DNA of 64,000 bases from an uncultured Oscillospiraceae bacterium (lineage in GTDB: Bacteria; Bacillota; Clostridia; Oscillospirales; Ruminococcaceae), in contig CAJTNJ010000007.1 in NCBI GenBank assembly GCA_910577565.1, positions 1 through 64,000 on the forward strand. The letters are read 5' to 3'. The position numbers were made by a program, and so were the translations under genes. Positions 16,948 to 25,428 of this stretch are shown piece after piece. Positions within the stretch are counted from its first letter, which is position 1; each line of letters begins with the position of its first letter. Below the pieces are notes generated by a model, which worked only from the letters and a program-made list of their open reading frames with translations, did no database searches and was not told where the DNA came from.

Positions 16948-18282
16948 ATGTATCAACAAGAAATTGAAAAAAGGGAAATGGAGAGAATTGTTAAAAGATT
17001 GCCACTCAAACGTAAAAAAGCAATTAAAAAACGCGTTGCTGCCTATGTTAGAGTATCAAGTGGTAAAGAAAGTATGCTACATTCACAGTTTGCACAAATC
17101 AGTTATTACAATGAGTATATTAAAAATCGGCCATTATGGGAGTTTGCAGGCATTTATATTGACGAGGCAACAACTGGCACAAAAAACAACAGAGAAAAAT
17201 TTGATAGACTTATTTGTGATTGCGAAAAAGGTAAAATCAATATGATAATTGTAAAGTCTATTTCAAGGTTTGCTAGAAATACATTGATTCTCTTAAAAAC
17301 AATTCGTCGTTTAAAAGAATTAAATGTTGATGTTTATTTTGAAGAGCAGAATATTCACACCATAAGTTATAGTGGTGAGTTGCTTATTACTTTACTTGCA
17401 GCATTCGCACAAGCAGAGAGTTTCTCGGTGAGCGAAAATTGCAAATGGAGAATACGTCAAAAATTTGAAAACGGCGAAATTGTTGGACTGAGTGGTATGT
17501 ATGGTTATGTGATTAAAAACAAAACAATTACCATACAAAAAGAACAAGCAAATGTGGTTAAACAAATATTTCAGTGGTATTTAGATGGAGAAAGTGCAAC
17601 GGCTATAGCAAACAAGTTAAATTATATGACGATAAGGCCTATGAAATCTGAACTTTGGAATAGTAATAAAATAATTTCAATTTTAAAAAATGAAAAGTAT
17701 ACAGGTAATGCTTTATTACAAAAAACATATATTGTACACCATATAACAAAAGTAAAGGTAAAGAACAAGGGTGAAAAAGCTATGTATTATGCTAAAAACA
17801 CCCATATTGCTATCATATCTCAAGAAACTTTTGACAAGGCGCAAGAGATACTGAAAAGACGTTCTGAAAAAGTTAATATAAAGCATAACACAAGTGCAAG
17901 ATATCCTTTTAGTGGTTTAATACAATGTGGAAATTGTAACAATCGCTATAAACGTATTACTGCTAATGGAACACATAAATGGAATTGTGAGACTTATGTC
18001 AACCAAGGGAAACGGTATTGTCATACAAAAGCAATTCCGGAAGATATTTTATATAGCGTTACAAACGAAGTATTAAATCTTGATAGTTTTGATGAGAATG
18101 TATTTCATAACAGCATTGAAAAGATTATTGTTCCAGAATTTAATAGGTTGAACTTTGTTTTCAAAGATGGACATGTTGTAAAAAAGACATGGAAAGATAA
18201 ATCTCGCAGAGACAGCTGGACAGATGAAATGAAAGAAAAGGCAAGGCAAAGAGAGCTTGAAAGGAGAAGAATCAATGGCTAG
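16948..18282 (+). CDS. Large serine recombinase, first of pair
   Basis: 444 residues from the ATG behind GGGAGG. The resolvase domain has RVAAYVRVSSG with the catalytic Ser, then IVKSISRFARNTLILL with the Arg cluster, and AAFAQAESFSVSENCKWRI at the long helix. A recombinase domain (about 175-300) and a zinc ribbon (CGNCNNRYKR to CETYVNQGKRYC) follow. It lacks the long coiled-coil arm seen in the second recombinase and ends in a short basic tail. Overlaps the next gene by eight bases. Probably a partner in integration/excision. Confidence 0.9.
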   Translation: MYQQEIEKREMERIVKRLPLKRKKAIKKRVAAYVRVSSGKESMLHSQFAQISYYNEYIKNRPLWEFAGIYIDEATTGTKNNREKFDRLICDCEKGKINMIIVKSISRFARNTLILLKTIRRLKELNVDVYFEEQNIHTISYSGELLITLLAAFAQAESFSVSENCKWRIRQKFENGEIVGLSGMYGYVIKNKTITIQKEQANVVKQIFQWYLDGESATAIANKLNYMTIRPMKSELWNSNKIISILKNEKYTGNALLQKTYIVHHITKVKVKNKGEKAMYYAKNTHIAIISQETFDKAQEILKRRSEKVNIKHNTSARYPFSGLIQCGNCNNRYKRITANGTHKWNCETYVNQGKRYCHTKAIPEDILYSVTNEVLNLDSFDENVFHNSIEKIIVPEFNRLNFVFKDGHVVKKTWKDKSRRDSWTDEMKEKARQRELERRRING

Positions 18283-19858
18283 AGTTATTAAAATAGAACC
18301 AACAAAACAACTTTTTAATGCTGTGAATTTAAAAGAAATGCAGAAAAAAAGAGTTTGTGCATATGCCAGAGTATCAACAGATGGATTAGAACAGCTAACC
18401 AGCTATGAAGCACAGATAGATTACTATACAAAAAAAGTCAAGAGCAATCCTGAATGGATATTTGTAAATGTATATACTGATGAAGAAATTAGTGCAACAT
18501 CAAAAAAGAAAAGAGATGGCTTTAATCAAATGATTGAAGACGCATTAAACGGAGAAATTGATTTAATCCTTACAAAATCTGTTAGTAGGTTTGCAAGAAA
18601 TACCGTAGATACGTTAGAAACGATTCGAAAATTAAAAGAGAGAGGAATCGCAGTTTATTTCGAAAAGGAAAATATAGATACATTAGATAGTAAGGGTGAA
18701 CTTATGATTACAATTATGTCGTCCTTAGCACAAGAAGAAAGCCGAAGTATTTCGGAAAATGTTACATGGGGTATACGAAAAAGCTTTGCGGATGGTAAAG
18801 TGTATATGTCATATAAAACATTTCTTGGTTATGAAAAGGGAGAAAACGGACAACCTAAAATCAATGCGGAAGAAGCAAGAATTGTCAGATTAATTTATTC
18901 TTTATACTTAAACGGCTACACCGAGACTAAGATACGAGATTATTTAAATGAGAATCGCATTACAACATCAAAGGTGAAAAATCGATGGCATACTTCCAGA
19001 GTTAAAAGCATTTTAACAAATGAAAAATATGCTGGAAATGCATTACTACAAAAGAAATATACTACCGATTTCCTTACGAAAAGGCAAAAAAAGAACGAGG
19101 GAGAAGTACCACAATACTTTGTAAAAAACAGCCATCCAGCAATTATATCTGAAACCGATTTTAATAGAGTGCAATATGAAATAGAGAAAAGGAAGCATAG
19201 TAATGGTTATTATACAAACACAGATATTTTCACAGGTAAAATAATTTGTGGTGATTGTGGTGGCTTTTATGGCAGAAAAAAATATAAGACAAAGGATTAT
19301 CAATACATTGTTTACCACTGCAACCATAAATATAATAATCAATGCAAAACTACTACATTACAAGAAAGTAGCATAAAAACAGCATTCCTGTTAGCACTCA
19401 ATAAAATGATGTTTGATAAAGAAAAGGTGATTGATGAAAGTGAAATATTAATAAGGGATGCATTTAATGTTGGTAGTTTACAAGAAAAAAGAGATAAAAT
19501 AGCCAAACAGATAGATGACTTACAGAAAAAACTGGAAGCATTAAATACAGTAGCTGTTCAAAATTCAGTAGACAGAGATAAGTATGAAAAAGAATTCCTA
19601 ACACTAGAAAATGAATATTTAACACTAATGAATAACGAAAAAGAGATTAACAAAAAAATTAAGGATAGAGAAGCAAATTATCAAAGTGCAATTAAAGTAT
19701 TAGAAATTATAAAAAATAGAAAAGAATTTTTTAAAGAATTTAAAAAAAGAATATGGATAGAGTTATTAAATAAAGTAACAGTGAAAAGAGAATATTTATT
19801 ATTTGAATTCAAAAATAACTTTAGATATAAAGTATTTTTGAATGAAATTAGTAGTTGA
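18275..19858 (+). CDS. Large serine recombinase (integrase), second of pair
   Basis: 527 residues; ATG after AAGGAGAAG. RVCAYARVSTDGLEQLTSYE holds the catalytic Ser; TKSVSRFARNTVDTLETIRK and MSSLAQEESRSISENVTWG complete the resolvase domain. The recombinase domain (about 180-290) and zinc ribbon (CGDCGGFYGR to CNHKYNNQC) follow. Residues about 400-485 form a coiled coil (IAKQIDDLQKKLEALN), the part that controls synapsis in serine integrases. As the last phage gene it probably integrates the element next to the ribosomal operon. Confidence 0.95.
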   Translation: MARVIKIEPTKQLFNAVNLKEMQKKRVCAYARVSTDGLEQLTSYEAQIDYYTKKVKSNPEWIFVNVYTDEEISATSKKKRDGFNQMIEDALNGEIDLILTKSVSRFARNTVDTLETIRKLKERGIAVYFEKENIDTLDSKGELMITIMSSLAQEESRSISENVTWGIRKSFADGKVYMSYKTFLGYEKGENGQPKINAEEARIVRLIYSLYLNGYTETKIRDYLNENRITTSKVKNRWHTSRVKSILTNEKYAGNALLQKKYTTDFLTKRQKKNEGEVPQYFVKNSHPAIISETDFNRVQYEIEKRKHSNGYYTNTDIFTGKIICGDCGGFYGRKKYKTKDYQYIVYHCNHKYNNQCKTTTLQESSIKTAFLLALNKMMFDKEKVIDESEILIRDAFNVGSLQEKRDKIAKQIDDLQKKLEALNTVAVQNSVDRDKYEKEFLTLENEYLTLMNNEKEINKKIKDREANYQSAIKVLEIIKNRKEFFKEFKKRIWIELLNKVTVKREYLLFEFKNNFRYKVFLNEISS

Positions 19859-19980
19859 CAATAGGAGATATTTATATTATTATACTTTTATACTATTACA
19901 CTTTCCAATTGCAATTTTTTAAAAAGTATCATTTTTTATAAATTGTAGTACTTAGACACCTGCTTCATAAATTTAATTTA

Positions 19981-20028
19981 ACGATAATGAGGGGCATGTT
20001 TTTAAATATGCTTCTCATTGTCGTTTTA
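19981..20028 (+). terminator. Strong intrinsic terminator at the prophage end
   Basis: A 17-bp stem (19981-19997 with 20008-20024; three G-U pairs) with a 10-base AT-rich loop, followed by TTTT. It ends the recombinase operon and shields the ribosomal promoter from phage read-through. Confidence 0.8.
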
Positions 20029-20049
20029 GTAATAAATAAATGAAAAATT

Positions 20050-20106
20050 CCCCGGCCAATAATGACCGGGGTTGTATCGAGAATGTAACGACCAAGACGT
20101 TACATT
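20050..20106. repeat. Two adjacent hairpins, possible attachment-site region
   Basis: CCCCGG (20050-20055) pairs with CCGGGG (20066-20071), and AATGTAACG (20082-20090) pairs perfectly with CGTTACATT (20098-20106) over a 7-base loop. Neither has a good T run. They lie between the phage terminator and the host promoter. They could be recombinase-binding arms or a structured RNA end; undecided. Confidence 0.45.
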
Positions 20107-20330
20107 AATATTCTAATATATAAAATATATTTTGTCAACATTTTTTATTTACAATTTCTTAACTTTTTTATCAAATTATTAAATAATTTTTGTAAAAATA
20201 AAATATATTATTTAATTATAGAATAATTAGTTGCATAATTAAAGAAAAATTTTTGGAATAATCTTTGGAATAATCTATTGAAATGTGTAGGTTGTTAACA
20301 AAAAATTTACAAATAACCGTTAAACCGGTA

Positions 20331-20358
20331 TTGCAATCTAAATAATATGTGTTATAAT
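20331..20358 (+). promoter_or_regulatory. Promoter of the S10 ribosomal operon
   Basis: TTGCAA (20331-20336), 16-base spacer, TATAAT (20353-20358). Predicted start about 20365, giving a leader of about 300 bases before rpsJ. It is the only strong promoter seen upstream of the ribosomal cluster. Confidence 0.8.
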
Positions 20359-20364
20359 ATGTTG

Positions 20365-20660
20365 GTATGGCTATATAAGATATGCGTTGAAGCGGGAGAT
20401 GGCTGTTGTTAAGATGGGGAACTTCCGTGGAGTATGTCCGATTTTTAAACCGGGCGGCAAATTTGATAGAGATCTTGGTGTGTTTTTAGCACTTTGTAAC
20501 AGAACTGTGTGGCTTGTCACATAAGCTGTTGCGCTTTTGATAACTATGCCGAAAGAACCAATAGTTTTTTCGGGCTTTTTAATGCGCAAGGCAGGAAACA
20601 CCCGGGAACGTGTCAATGTCTATGCCGACTCTCAAATATTATTTTAAGGAGGCGAGCAAA
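20365..20660 (+). promoter_or_regulatory. S10 operon leader
   Basis: A transcribed leader of about 300 bases with an attenuator near its end (20549-20580) and an outer stem TTGCGC/GCGCAA (20529-20534 with 20584-20589) that encloses it. In several bacteria the S10 leader is the target of autogenous control by L4; whether that holds here is inference. A 41-codon frame (20399-20524) begins with ATG directly next to GGGAG, which is too close for efficient initiation. Confidence 0.6.
20549..20580 (+). terminator. Attenuator in the S10 leader
   Basis: A 10-bp stem (20549-20558 with 20564-20573, one G-U pair), 5-base loop, then GCTTTTT. It stands 80 bases before the rpsJ start, so it must be read through for expression and is a likely control point of the whole operon. 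Confidence 0.75.
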
Positions 20661-20972
20661 TTGGCAGTCAAAGAAAAAATCAGGATTAGGCTTAAAAGTT
20701 ATGACCATAGCTTGGTGGATGCATCTTGCAAAAAGATAATCGAAACCGCTAAAAGGACGGGTGCTCAAGTTTCGGGTCCTATTCCTCTTCCTACAAAAAA
20801 GGAAGTCGTAACTATCCTAAGAGCTGTTCATAAATATAAAGATAGCCGTGAACAGTTCGAAATGAGAACTCACAAACGTTTAATCGACATCCTGCGTCCT
20901 TCCAACAAAACTGTGGAAGCTTTGCAGGGACTTGACCTTCCTGCCGGTGTGGAAATTGAAATTAAACTATAA
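20661..20972 (+). CDS. rpsJ: Ribosomal protein S10
   Basis: 103 residues, family length. 30S head protein and, as NusE, part of transcription antitermination complexes. RIRLKSYDHSLVDASCKKI, GPIPLPTKKEVVTILRAVH and FEMRTHKRLIDIL are standard. The start is TTG at 20661 after AAGGAGG; an in-frame GTG at 20610 would add 17 non-conserved residues. First gene of the operon. Confidence 0.97.
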   Translation: MAVKEKIRIRLKSYDHSLVDASCKKIIETAKRTGAQVSGPIPLPTKKEVVTILRAVHKYKDSREQFEMRTHKRLIDILRPSNKTVEALQGLDLPAGVEIEIKL

Positions 20973-20990
20973 TTTCTTTTTCATAATTAA

Positions 20991-21057
20991 AGGTCATGTT
21001 GGTTTAGGCCAACCACTAACCGACAGGTCATGTTGGAGAATATCCAACCAATAACCG
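20991..21057 (+). repeat. Tandem direct repeat of two hairpins between rpsJ and rplC
   Basis: Two near-identical units (20991-21022 and 21025-21057) each begin AGGTCATGTTGG, fold into GTTGG/CCAAC hairpins with different loops, and end with AACCG. They lie in the untranslated gap upstream of the L3 ribosome-binding site. Possible protein-binding or RNA-processing signals. Confidence 0.75.
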
Positions 21058-21095
21058 CGCGCTGTATGAAACAGCTTGCAAAAAGGAGGAAGCAT

Positions 21096-21731
21096 ATGGA
21101 AAAGGGAATCATAGGCAAAAAAATAGGCATGACCCAAATTTTTGATGAAAATGGAAAAGTAATCCCGGTTACAGTTATTGAGGCCGGTCCATGTGTAGTC
21201 GTTCAAAAGAAAACTATTGAAAATGATGGCTACGAATCAATACAATTTGGATTTGGCGACTTAAAGCCAAATAGGGTCAACAAGCCACAAAGCGGTCACT
21301 TCAAAAAAGCTGATGCGGCTCCAAAGCGTACTTTAAAAGAGTTTCGTCTAAAAGACTGTTCGGCATTAAATTTGGGTGACATAATTAAAGCAGATATTTT
21401 TTCTAGTGGAGATATCGTCGATATTTCCGGGATTAGCAAGGGTAAAGGTTTTGCTGGAACAATCAAACGCTACGGCAACCACACGCTAAAAGCAAGTCAC
21501 GGTACCGGTCCGGTTGCAAGACATGCCGGTTCAATGGCCGGAGCTTCTGACCCATCTCGCATACCTAAGGGTAAAAAGATGCCTGGTCATATGGGTGCTG
21601 AGAAAGTTACAATTCAAAACCTTACCATCGTTAAAGTAGATGCAGAAAATAATTTAGTTGCTGTTAAAGGTGCTGTTCCTGGGCCTAAAGGCGGAATAGT
21701 TACAATTACAAGTAGCGTCAAAAAAGGTTAA
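21096..21731 (+). CDS. rplC: Ribosomal protein L3
   Basis: 211 residues; an early-assembly 50S protein whose extended loop reaches the peptidyl transferase centre. GIIGKKIGMTQIFDENG at the N-terminus and HGTGPVARHAGSMAGASDPSR near residue 155 are typical. ATG with AAAAGGAGG. An upstream in-frame ATG at 21030 is inside the repeated leader hairpins and is rejected. Confidence 0.97.
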   Translation: MEKGIIGKKIGMTQIFDENGKVIPVTVIEAGPCVVVQKKTIENDGYESIQFGFGDLKPNRVNKPQSGHFKKADAAPKRTLKEFRLKDCSALNLGDIIKADIFSSGDIVDISGISKGKGFAGTIKRYGNHTLKASHGTGPVARHAGSMAGASDPSRIPKGKKMPGHMGAEKVTIQNLTIVKVDAENNLVAVKGAVPGPKGGIVTITSSVKKG

Positions 21732-21748
21732 GAAAGGAGGAGTCATTA

Positions 21749-22372
21749 ATGCCAACAGTTTCAGTTTTGAACATGGAAGGAAATGAGGTTTTTAAAAGGG
21801 ATCTTTTAGACTCTATTTTCGGGATAAAACCTAACACAGCTGTTTTACATATGGCAGTTGTTAACCATCTTGCAAACCGTAGGCAGGGTACGCAGTCTAC
21901 ACTAACCCGCACAGAGGTTAGAGGAGGCGGCAGAAAACCTTGGAGACAAAAAGGCACAGGCCATGCAAGGCAAGGGTCTATACGCTCTCCGCAATGGGTG
22001 CACGGCGGAGTATCGCATGCTCCAAAGCCAAGAAGTTATCGTTTCTCGATCAATAAAAAAGTTAGAAGACTTGCTATGAAGTCTGCTTTTTCGGTCAAAT
22101 GTTCTGATAATGAACTAATTTTGGTAGACAAAATTGTAATGAACGACTACAAGACCAAAGACTTCATAAAGATGCTTAATGCTTTACATGCTGACAAAAA
22201 GGCATTGGTAGTTTTGCCTGAGGTAGATCAAAAAATCATTAAGAGTGCTTCAAATATACCGGGAGTTAAGACTGCTTATGTATGCGAGTTGAATGTTTAC
22301 GATATATTGAAGTATGACAAGCTAATTGTTGACCTTGGCGCACTTAGCAAAATAGAGGAGGTGTATGCATAA
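21749..22372 (+). CDS. rplD: Ribosomal protein L4
   Basis: 207 residues. It lines the exit tunnel through its long loop (RGGGRKPWRQKGTGHARQGS, about residues 59-78). In many bacteria L4 also represses its own operon at the S10 leader; the attenuator upstream of rpsJ makes that plausible here. AGGAGG-type site; the stop shares a base with the L23 start. Confidence 0.97.
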   Translation: MPTVSVLNMEGNEVFKRDLLDSIFGIKPNTAVLHMAVVNHLANRRQGTQSTLTRTEVRGGGRKPWRQKGTGHARQGSIRSPQWVHGGVSHAPKPRSYRFSINKKVRRLAMKSAFSVKCSDNELILVDKIVMNDYKTKDFIKMLNALHADKKALVVLPEVDQKIIKSASNIPGVKTAYVCELNVYDILKYDKLIVDLGALSKIEEVYA

Positions 22373-22668
22373 TGAATATGACTGCTCAAGATATAATCTT
22401 GCGCCCGGTCGTAACAGAGTGTTCGATGAAGGGAATGCAGAACAGAAAATACACCTTTAAGGTTGCAAAAAAAGCTAACAAAATTGAAATTGCAAAAGCT
22501 GTAGAAGAATTGTTTGGGGTTAAAGTTGCAAAAGTCAACACAATGAACTGCAAAGGTCGTTATGTAAGACAAGGTGCAACAGGGGGATATCGTCCTGATT
22601 GGAAGAAGGCTATCGTAACTTTAACAGAAGACTCTAAAACAATTGAATTCTTTGACAATATGTTCTAG
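22372..22668 (+). CDS. rplW: Ribosomal protein L23
   Basis: 98 residues; sits at the tunnel exit and docks trigger factor and SRP. DIILRPVVTECSMKGMQNRKY opens the protein after a short N-terminus, and FGVKVAKVNTMNCKGRYVR forms the rRNA-binding loop. Coupled to rplD (TAATG). A 106-base gap without a visible gene follows before rplB. Confidence 0.97.
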   Translation: MNMTAQDIILRPVVTECSMKGMQNRKYTFKVAKKANKIEIAKAVEELFGVKVAKVNTMNCKGRYVRQGATGGYRPDWKKAIVTLTEDSKTIEFFDNMF

Positions 22669-22774
22669 GCTTTTGTGTTTGAAGGTGTTGTATGATAGGA
22701 ACTTGTCCTGTCGCTAAACCAAGTATGTGTGAGTCTCAAACAGAGAATCCGCATCTTTAAAAGGAGAGAGAACA

Positions 22775-23608
22775 TTGGCTATAAAAAGCTATAAACCAAC
22801 AACTCCGTCAAGACGTAATATGACGGTGACAGACTATTCGGATTTGTCAAAAGTTAGTCCTGAAAAGAAACTGCTTGAGCCTTTAAAAAAGCACTCAGGC
22901 CGCAACAATACGGGAAAAATTACCGTTCGTCACAGAGGCGGCGGAAACAGAAACAAGTACCGTATAATTGACTTTAAACGCAACAAGTTCGGCATGGATG
23001 CGACAGTTTTGACTATTGAGTATGATCCTAACAGATCGGCTCATATAGCTCTCGTTAAATATGAAGATGGTGAGAAGCGTTACATCATTGCTCCAAATGG
23101 ACTTAAGGTTGGAGATGTTGTAAGAAACGGTGCTGATGCCGACATTAAACCGGGTAACGCACTTTCTATGGAAAATATACCTGTTGGTACGTTTATCCAC
23201 AATATCGAAATGTATCCCGGCAAAGGAGCAGTTCTTGTAAGATCTGCGGGGAATACCGCTCAGTTGATGGCAAAAGAAGGCAAATATGCACTTGTACGTC
23301 TGCCATCAGGTGAATTGAGAAAAGTGCCTGTGGTATGCTTTGCAACTGTTGGTCAAGTAGGAAACATCGACCATGAGAATGTAAAAGTTGGTAAGGCAGG
23401 TAAAACAAGGCATAAAGGGTTTAGACCTACTGTGCGTGGTTCTGTCATGAATCCTAACGACCATCCACATGGTGGTGGTGAAGGCAAATCACCGATCGGA
23501 AGACCCGGCCCGGTAACGCCTTGGGGTAAACCGACACTTGGCTATAAGACAAGGAAAAAACATAACCGTTCTGATAAATTTATAGTAAAACGCAGAAATA
23601 GTAATTAG
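22775..23608 (+). CDS. rplB: Ribosomal protein L2
   Basis: 277 residues; binds domain IV of 23S rRNA and bridges the subunits near the peptidyl transferase centre. RHRGGGNRNKYRIIDFKR and, near the C-terminus, HPHGGGEGKSPIGRPGPVTP with the conserved His are intact. TTG start behind AAAAGGAGAG. Confidence 0.97.
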   Translation: MAIKSYKPTTPSRRNMTVTDYSDLSKVSPEKKLLEPLKKHSGRNNTGKITVRHRGGGNRNKYRIIDFKRNKFGMDATVLTIEYDPNRSAHIALVKYEDGEKRYIIAPNGLKVGDVVRNGADADIKPGNALSMENIPVGTFIHNIEMYPGKGAVLVRSAGNTAQLMAKEGKYALVRLPSGELRKVPVVCFATVGQVGNIDHENVKVGKAGKTRHKGFRPTVRGSVMNPNDHPHGGGEGKSPIGRPGPVTPWGKPTLGYKTRKKHNRSDKFIVKRRNSN

Positions 23609-23631
23609 GCCGGAAAGGAGGCAAATGATAC

Positions 23632-23904
23632 ATGGGAAGATCTATAAAGAAGGGACCTTATGTGCAACCGGTCCTGCTAAAAAGAGTTAAAGAAATGAAC
23701 GAAACCGGTGAAAAGAAAGTTCTTAAAACTTGGTCACGTGCATCCACAATATTTCCGGATTTCGTAGGGCATACTTTTGCAGTCCATGATGGACGCAAGC
23801 ATGTTCCGGTGTATGTGACTGAGGATATGGTTGGACATAAACTCGGTGAGTTTGCCCCGACGCGTACTTTTAAGGGACACGCCGGCGCTAAAACTTCTAG
23901 ATAA
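23632..23904 (+). CDS. rpsS: Ribosomal protein S19
   Basis: 90 residues; 30S head protein that pairs with S13 and contacts the A-site finger of the 50S subunit. MGRSIKKGPYVQPVLLKRV at the N-terminus, TWSRASTIFPDFVGHTFAVHDG and the FAPTRTFKGHAG ending are standard. ATG with GGAAAGGAGG. Confidence 0.97.
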   Translation: MGRSIKKGPYVQPVLLKRVKEMNETGEKKVLKTWSRASTIFPDFVGHTFAVHDGRKHVPVYVTEDMVGHKLGEFAPTRTFKGHAGAKTSR

Positions 23905-23925
23905 GCCGAAAGGAGGATAATATAA

Positions 23926-24282
23926 ATGGAAGCAACGGCTAAGCTAAAATTTATCCGCATTTCGCCAAGAAAAGTTAAAGTTGTATTGGACCTAATTCGC
24001 GGTAAAAGCACAAATCAAGCTATGGCAATTTTAAAGCATACTCCTAAAATTGCATGTGAAAACCTACAAAAACTTTTAAAATCAGCAGTGGCAAATGCAG
24101 AAAATAACTTTAATATGGATAGCAGCAATTTATATGTTTCGGCTTGTTATGTAACACCGGGACCTACGCTAAAGAGGATACGTCCTGTTTCAAGAGGAAG
24201 GGCATATCGAATATTTAAAAGAACATCTCACGTAACGCTGACAGTTAAAGAGATGAACGAGCCAGAAGGAGGGGAATCATAA
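23926..24282 (+). CDS. rplV: Ribosomal protein L22
   Basis: 118 residues. Its beta-hairpin reaches into the exit tunnel, where changes alter macrolide binding. KFIRISPRKVKVVLDLIRGK and the hairpin region PGPTLKRIRPVSRGRAYRI are intact. ATG with AAAGGAGG. It ends one base before the rpsC start. Confidence 0.97.
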   Translation: MEATAKLKFIRISPRKVKVVLDLIRGKSTNQAMAILKHTPKIACENLQKLLKSAVANAENNFNMDSSNLYVSACYVTPGPTLKRIRPVSRGRAYRIFKRTSHVTLTVKEMNEPEGGES

Positions 24283-24283
24283 T

Positions 24284-25000
24284 ATGGGTCAAAAGGTAAA
24301 CCCGCACGGTCTTAGAGTCGGTATTATTAAAGATTGGGACTCTCGCTGGTTCGCTGGAAAAAGCAACTTTAGCAACTTGATCGTTGAAGATTATAAATTG
24401 CGTAAGTTTCTTAAAGACAGATTGTATTCAGCCGGAATTTCAAAAATAGAGATTGAGCGAAATGCTACCAAAACCAAACTTCACATTCATTGCGCAAAGC
24501 CTGGTATAGTAATTGGAAAAGGCGGAGCAGAGATTGAGAAACTTAAAGCTCAAGTTGAAAAAATGGTTGAGGGAAATGTTTATATAAACATAGTTGAAGT
24601 AAGAAATCCCGATAAAAACGCACAGCTTGTAGCTGAAAGCATAGCATCGCAGCTTGAGCGACGTGTATCTTTTAGAAGAGCAATGAAACAAGCAATCGGC
24701 CGCACAATGAGGCTGGGGGCAAAGGGAATCAAAATTAGAGTTGCAGGCCGTCTCGGAGGTGCAGAAATAGCTCGTAGTGAAAGTTATCACGAGGGAACAA
24801 TTCCTCTACAGACTTTGCGTGCTGATATAGATTATGGATTTGCCGAGGCAAAAACAACTTATGGACGAATCGGCGTAAAGGTCTGGATCTATAAAGGAGA
24901 AGTGCTTGGAACAAATGCTAAAAGCACTGAAGATTCTCGTCGTCGCGGTGGTCGTCGTGATAATAACCGTCGTCCTCGTAGGGAAGGAGGCAAACAGTAA
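24284..25000 (+). CDS. rpsC: Ribosomal protein S3
   Basis: 238 residues; lies at the mRNA entry of the 30S subunit. MGQKVNPHGLRVGIIKDWDS is the usual start; the KH domain has GIVIGKGGAEIEKL (GxxG loop). The C-terminal tail is Arg-rich (SRRRGGRRDNNRRPRREGG), a length-variable part of the family. Its stop overlaps the rplP start. Confidence 0.97.
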   Translation: MGQKVNPHGLRVGIIKDWDSRWFAGKSNFSNLIVEDYKLRKFLKDRLYSAGISKIEIERNATKTKLHIHCAKPGIVIGKGGAEIEKLKAQVEKMVEGNVYINIVEVRNPDKNAQLVAESIASQLERRVSFRRAMKQAIGRTMRLGAKGIKIRVAGRLGGAEIARSESYHEGTIPLQTLRADIDYGFAEAKTTYGRIGVKVWIYKGEVLGTNAKSTEDSRRRGGRRDNNRRPRREGGKQ

Positions 25001-25428
25001 TGTTACTTCCAAAGCGTGTTAAATATCGCCGTGTACATCGCGGACGCATGAAGGGAAAAGCAACCAGAGGAACAACAATTACTTATGGTGATTTTGGACT
25101 CAGAGCGCTTGAACCAGGTTGGATTACGTCAAACCAGATTGAGGCAGCCCGTGTAGCAATGACTCGTTATATAAAACGTGGTGGTCAGGTTTGGATTAAG
25201 ATTTTTCCTGATAAGCCGGTCACTAAAAAGCCTGCGGAAGTTCGAATGGGTAAAGGTAAAGGTGCTCCTGAATATTGGGTTTCTGTTGTTAAGCCGGGAA
25301 GAATTATGTTCGAAATTAAAGGTGTGCCGGAAGAAACTGCTCGTGAGGCTATGAGGCTTGCTATGCACAAATTGCCGATAAAATGTAAGTTTGTGGCAAA
25401 GGAGCAAGAAACGGATGGTGAGCAATAA
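25000..25428 (+). CDS. rplP: Ribosomal protein L16
   Basis: 142 residues; positions the A-site tRNA elbow and completes the peptidyl transferase region. LPKRVKYRRVHRGRMKGKA, FGLRALEPGWITSNQIEAAR and RMGKGKGAPEYWVSVVKPG are conserved. Overlaps neighbours on both sides by one base, indicating tight coupling. Confidence 0.97.
   Translation: MLLPKRVKYRRVHRGRMKGKATRGTTITYGDFGLRALEPGWITSNQIEAARVAMTRYIKRGGQVWIKIFPDKPVTKKPAEVRMGKGKGAPEYWVSVVKPGRIMFEIKGVPEETAREAMRLAMHKLPIKCKFVAKEQETDGEQ

Larger units (their letters stand above)
19859..20330. other. Prophage-chromosome boundary region
   Basis: About 470 AT-rich bases without a gene. It contains one strong terminator and two further hairpins, listed separately, then featureless AT-rich sequence up to the rpsJ promoter. 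The right attachment site should lie here, because the last phage gene ends at 19858 and the host promoter starts at 20331. It cannot be pinned down without the left end. Confidence 0.6.

Noticed and set aside
20371..20616. Minus-strand frame of 81 codons opposite the S10 leader
   Set aside because: No ribosome-binding site, no family resemblance, and it is fully explained by the structured leader on the other strand.
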